Source: Flavobacteriales bacterium (lineage in GTDB: Bacteria; Bacteroidota; Bacteroidia; Flavobacteriales; JADGDT01). From it: DNA of 7,382 nucleotides. The notes beneath the pieces are model-generated. The model saw only the letters and a list, made by a program, of their open reading frames with translations, ran no database searches and was not told the origin of the DNA. Both the position numbers and the translations under genes were made by a program. Shown in pieces: positions 5,061-7,382 of this stretch (within the stretch, counting starts at the first letter, position 1; each line of letters begins with the position of its first letter). Location of the stretch: the NCBI GenBank assembly GCA_023145275.1, contig JAGLEB010000146.1:1-7382 (forward strand). Direction: 5' to 3'.

Positions 5061-6999
5061 TTTTAATCATTTTACTTATCGATATCCCTTCACTTGTCCT
5101 TATCTCTACTATGTATTGATTAGGTGTTAAGGAACTAACATCTACATTGTTTTTAGGGCGTTTAATAGTTCTTACAACCATGCCATTCATGTTAACAATT
5201 CTAATAGATTGTATTTTTTTTGATTCATCTATTCTAAGAAAATCACCTACAGGATTTGGATAAATTTTTATATCGATTTTATTAATATCGTCAATAGCCA
5301 AATCTTCGTGGGTCACGTCTATTACAATATAATTAATAGAATATTTATGAGCTTCAAATATTTTATTGTTTTCAAAATAGCCCTTGTACGGTTTTACATT
5401 TGCAAAATCCTCTGGCCCACCACCTTCAGTAGTTCCCGTTTCTTCATTAATATAAAACTTACTTGTTCCGCCATTCATTGTTTGACCATCGCCTATACTA
5501 GTAGCATAAATCTCGTACCAATAAGCATCCCCGAAAGTCATGTTTTTCGATGAAGCATCAGGAATTTTAACTTTTACTTTCTGAGTGCTTCCAGTTTCAT
5601 TAATAATTACTACTCCAATTTTGTTGTCGCTAAACCTAGATGCAAACACCTCTACCCCCGATGTATTAGATGTAGCACCAATAAGTCTATCTCCAAAATA
5701 AGATTCGAAATAACGGTAAGACATGTATGCTTGCCTGGGAGTATAATCTGCTTGATTAAGATCCTCTACAGCTATTGTTCCCTTAAAGCTATCAGTAGAT
5801 CCTGTTTTTGGTCCTTTCCACTCCCCTACCCATTTTGCGGACATACCATATCCATGACGCATCATCTCGCCAATAACTTCGGTTACAAATATTGCATTTA
5901 CCATAGTCATGTTGTATTTCCCTCTACTATTAAACTCTGTCATAGCAAGAGGATAATGACCTATTGGCTTGCCTACTTCTAAAGTCATATCATTAACCAT
6001 GGTTTTAATAGTACCTATTTGTTCGGCTCCTTTTAGTATGTTTTTTAAATCTGAATCTTTTTCGCCATAAAAATAGTTGTGTACTACCAAGAAATCAATA
6101 TGCTCTTTTGCAGCCTCTATAACTTTATTATTCCAATCTTTTGCATCCATTCTATTGTCGAGTATAATAGCTCCAATTTTTATTGAAGGATCTATTTTTT
6201 TCATCTCCTCTGCAAAAACAATTAAGTCTTCGCCATATTCCGTTGGAGTTACTTCTCCAATAAAATGACCATCACCATCGCTTCCATCAACATAAAAACC
6301 ATCTTCCCATTTTCCGTAAATTTCGTTACCAATCTCCCAATATTTAATATTAGCATCGTTATCTACATTCATATATTTAACAAACTTAGCAGCATATTGA
6401 GCAGCTTTTAATACTCTCTCAGTTCTATTAGATGCTTTCATGTAACGAGCCATAAAATAGTTAACTACTACAGTTGCTTCTCCATTAACTTCACTCTTAA
6501 ATTGTATAAAATCTGAAGGTTTAAAATTCTTTGATTTTGTTCCATCAATTATTCCTACATTAGAACTAGCACCATCAGGAACTTCTTTTTTTATTTTCAC
6601 CTTATGAAGTTCAGAGGTAGAAGGAGCATTTCCATCAAAGAAAAATTCGTTACTACCACTACCTGCTGGGTACCTATATGTTTTCCATCCAGATTGTTTA
6701 TATAATTCCGTTCTTGTAGGATTAGTAGCCATTTCATTACTACTCCTGAATGTAGTATTCATTCCTAAAACTGTAGGATATATTTTATTTATTTCGTCAT
6801 TCAAGTAAATTGTAATGACAGCGTTATTGCCACTTGCCAATAAATCTTTCTCAGTAAAAGCACTTGGAAGATTGAATATTTTTGGTTCCCAAACCTCATC
6901 AAAGAACAATCTTGAAGGATCTATTTTTTGGGCAACTAATGTATTCAAGAAGCTTGTCAATAGTAAGAATATAAGAATAGAGTAATTTTTTAATCTCAT
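5056..6999 (-). CDS. Secreted clan GH-A glycoside hydrolase, T9SS-sorted
   Basis: This 647-residue protein has a Sec signal peptide (cleavage probable after LVA, residue 23), a catalytic (beta/alpha)8 barrel at about 70-430, a beta-sandwich at about 440-565, and a T9SS type A sorting domain at about 576-647 starting IDIKIYPNP. Clan GH-A marks: YRYPAGSGSN (108-117), in the place of the RxPGG loop of arabinofuranosidase-like enzymes; YWEIGNEIYG with acid/base E226 after N225; VVHNYFYG (H307) at the sixth strand; and AMTEFN with nucleophile E355. The 129-residue spacing between the two glutamates is close to that of GH51. I therefore expect a retaining enzyme acting on plant or algal polysaccharide, but neither the family number nor the substrate is secure; GH51- or GH39-like is the nearest guess. 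ATG 6999 is preceded by an A-rich stretch, usual for this phylum. The neighbouring deacetylase/esterase, convergent and also exported by T9SS, may strip acyl groups from the same substrate. Confidence 0.85.
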   Translation of the reverse strand: MRLKNYSILIFLLLTSFLNTLVAQKIDPSRLFFDEVWEPKIFNLPSAFTEKDLLASGNNAVITIYLNDEINKIYPTVLGMNTTFRSSNEMATNPTRTELYKQSGWKTYRYPAGSGSNEFFFDGNAPSTSELHKVKIKKEVPDGASSNVGIIDGTKSKNFKPSDFIQFKSEVNGEATVVVNYFMARYMKASNRTERVLKAAQYAAKFVKYMNVDNDANIKYWEIGNEIYGKWEDGFYVDGSDGDGHFIGEVTPTEYGEDLIVFAEEMKKIDPSIKIGAIILDNRMDAKDWNNKVIEAAKEHIDFLVVHNYFYGEKDSDLKNILKGAEQIGTIKTMVNDMTLEVGKPIGHYPLAMTEFNSRGKYNMTMVNAIFVTEVIGEMMRHGYGMSAKWVGEWKGPKTGSTDSFKGTIAVEDLNQADYTPRQAYMSYRYFESYFGDRLIGATSNTSGVEVFASRFSDNKIGVVIINETGSTQKVKVKIPDASSKNMTFGDAYWYEIYATSIGDGQTMNGGTSKFYINEETGTTEGGGPEDFANVKPYKGYFENNKIFEAHKYSINYIVIDVTHEDLAIDDINKIDIKIYPNPVGDFLRIDESKKIQSIRIVNMNGMVVRTIKRPKNNVDVSSLTPNQYIVEIRTSEGISISKMIKI

Positions 7000-7053
7000 T
7001 TTTACTTTTTTAGATTGAGATACAAATTTTAAAAACTAATAGTAATTATTGGT

Positions 7054-7164
7054 TTAATTAACGTTCAAGGAGGTTTGTTTGTGGTTCATTGATCCAATAC
7101 CCAAAGGGTAGAAAGAGAAGGACCATCGGTCTTCATCATCATTCCGTTTTGTTACACTTAGCAT
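7054..7164 (-). CDS. Doubtful 36-codon leader ORF upstream of the hydrolase
   Basis: An ATG at 7162-7164 opens a 36-residue minus-strand frame beginning MLSVTKRNDDEDRW and ending SLNVN before TAA. The start lies only a few bases past the -7-like element, so its transcript would be nearly leaderless. There is no signal peptide, no recognised motif and no ribosome binding site. It overlaps both small hairpins of the putative leader. It could be a leader peptide, but chance is at least as likely, and I do not assign a function. Confidence 0.15.
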   Translation of the reverse strand: MLSVTKRNDDEDRWSFSFYPLGIGSMNHKQTSLNVN

Positions 7165-7169
7165 ATCTG

Positions 7170-7177
7170 CAAAGATA
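7170..7177 (-). promoter_or_regulatory. Putative Bacteroidota -7 element for the hydrolase gene
   Basis: The minus strand reads TATCTTTG, an exact fit to the TAnnTTTG consensus used by the primary sigma factor of Bacteroidota. It points toward the hydrolase start about 170 bp downstream. A good -33 TTG is not evident at the usual spacing. It is the only exact match I found on this strand between the hydrolase start and the window edge. Confidence 0.4.
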
Positions 7178-7307
7178 AAATTAGCTTTCATAAATCATTG
7201 AAGCTATTTCATAAGAGAGGTATTGAATTTATCTCAATATATGCAATAGATATATCTAATAAAAATATGTGCAAATAATTAAGGGTTCACTTATATTTAG
7301 ATCACTT

Positions 7308-7382
7308 TCATTGTAGATGAGATACTAAACCTGTACGGTCAACAAGGACAATATCAGTTGGCCTTTTTAAGTCTTTCTCTCT
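7308..7382 (-). CDS. Possible C-terminal end of a minus-strand gene, cut by window edge
   Basis: One minus-strand frame stays open from the right edge for 24 codons to a TGA at 7308-7310. It contains RPTDIVLVDRTG and ends in VSHLQ. The other two minus-strand frames close within a few codons of the edge. The composition (IVLVDRTG) looks protein-like, suggesting a beta-strand and turn, but the piece is far too short to identify. If real, it lies upstream of the hydrolase in the same orientation, with the -7-like element in the gap between them. Confidence 0.25.
   Translation of the reverse strand, partial: REKDLKRPTDIVLVDRTGLVSHLQ

Larger units (their letters stand above)
7000..7307. other. 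Probable leader and upstream region of the hydrolase gene
   Basis: No confident gene lies in this stretch. On the minus strand it holds a -7-like element (7170-7177) followed by about 170 nt before the hydrolase start. In that putative leader, GACC/GGTC (7121-7124 with 7128-7131) and TACCC/GGGTA (7098-7102 with 7106-7110) can form small hairpins. Upstream lie imperfect direct repeats (7183-7193 and 7202-7214) and a 12-bp palindrome TAGATATATCTA (7247-7258). Apart from the promoter motif these are weak signals in AT-rich DNA. Confidence 0.4.

Noticed and set aside
5308..6268. Three plus-strand ORFs inside the hydrolase gene
   Set aside because: All are antisense to conserved GH-A and beta-domain sequence and show no motif or start context of their own.
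7247..7258. 12-bp palindrome TAGATATATCTA as an operator
   Set aside because: Only A/T pairs plus one G/C pair per arm in very AT-rich DNA; no second copy near a promoter was seen.
1..7382. CRISPR array, tRNA, rRNA, intact IS element or toxin-antitoxin pair
   Set aside because: No regularly spaced repeats, no cloverleaf or conserved rRNA segments, no transposase motif and no paired small genes were found by reading both strands.

Overview
The window looks like part of a Bacteroidota genome. Two large proteins end in Por-type (type IX, T9SS) C-terminal sorting domains with the IYPNP signature. Two others are lipoproteins. The DNA is strongly AT-rich, start codons are preceded by A/T-rich sequence rather than a Shine-Dalgarno site, and at least two TAnnTTTG-type promoter elements can be picked out. 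T9SS sorting domains of this kind are essentially confined to that phylum. I cannot name a genus.

Layout. Bases 1-636 hold no convincing gene; they contain short inverted repeats, including two related copies of one motif. On the minus strand follow two closely spaced lipoprotein genes, probably one transcript read from right to left: a calcineurin-like metallophosphoesterase (1566-2591), then a glycerophosphodiester phosphodiesterase family protein (637-1524). A 284-bp divergent spacer separates them from a plus-strand gene (2876-4924). It encodes a secreted protein with an N-terminal NodB-type polysaccharide deacetylase domain, a beta-rich linker domain, an SGNH/GDSL esterase domain and a T9SS sorting domain. 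A strong symmetrical terminator hairpin lies between it and a convergent minus-strand gene (5056-6999) for a secreted clan GH-A glycoside hydrolase, also T9SS-sorted. To the right lie a putative promoter and leader for the hydrolase, and at the very edge possibly the last 24 codons of another minus-strand gene.

How they may work together (inference). The two T9SS proteins would act outside the cell on a substituted polysaccharide: the double esterase/deacetylase removes acyl groups and the hydrolase cuts glycosidic bonds. The two lipoproteins would handle phosphodiesters and phosphomonoesters at the cell envelope. No SusC/SusD pair, regulator or transporter is visible, so if this is a polysaccharide utilisation locus, only an accessory part of it is in the window. 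No CRISPR array, tRNA, rRNA or intact mobile element was found. The least ordinary features are the NodB plus SGNH fusion with altered catalytic motifs and a GH-A enzyme that I cannot place confidently in a numbered family.
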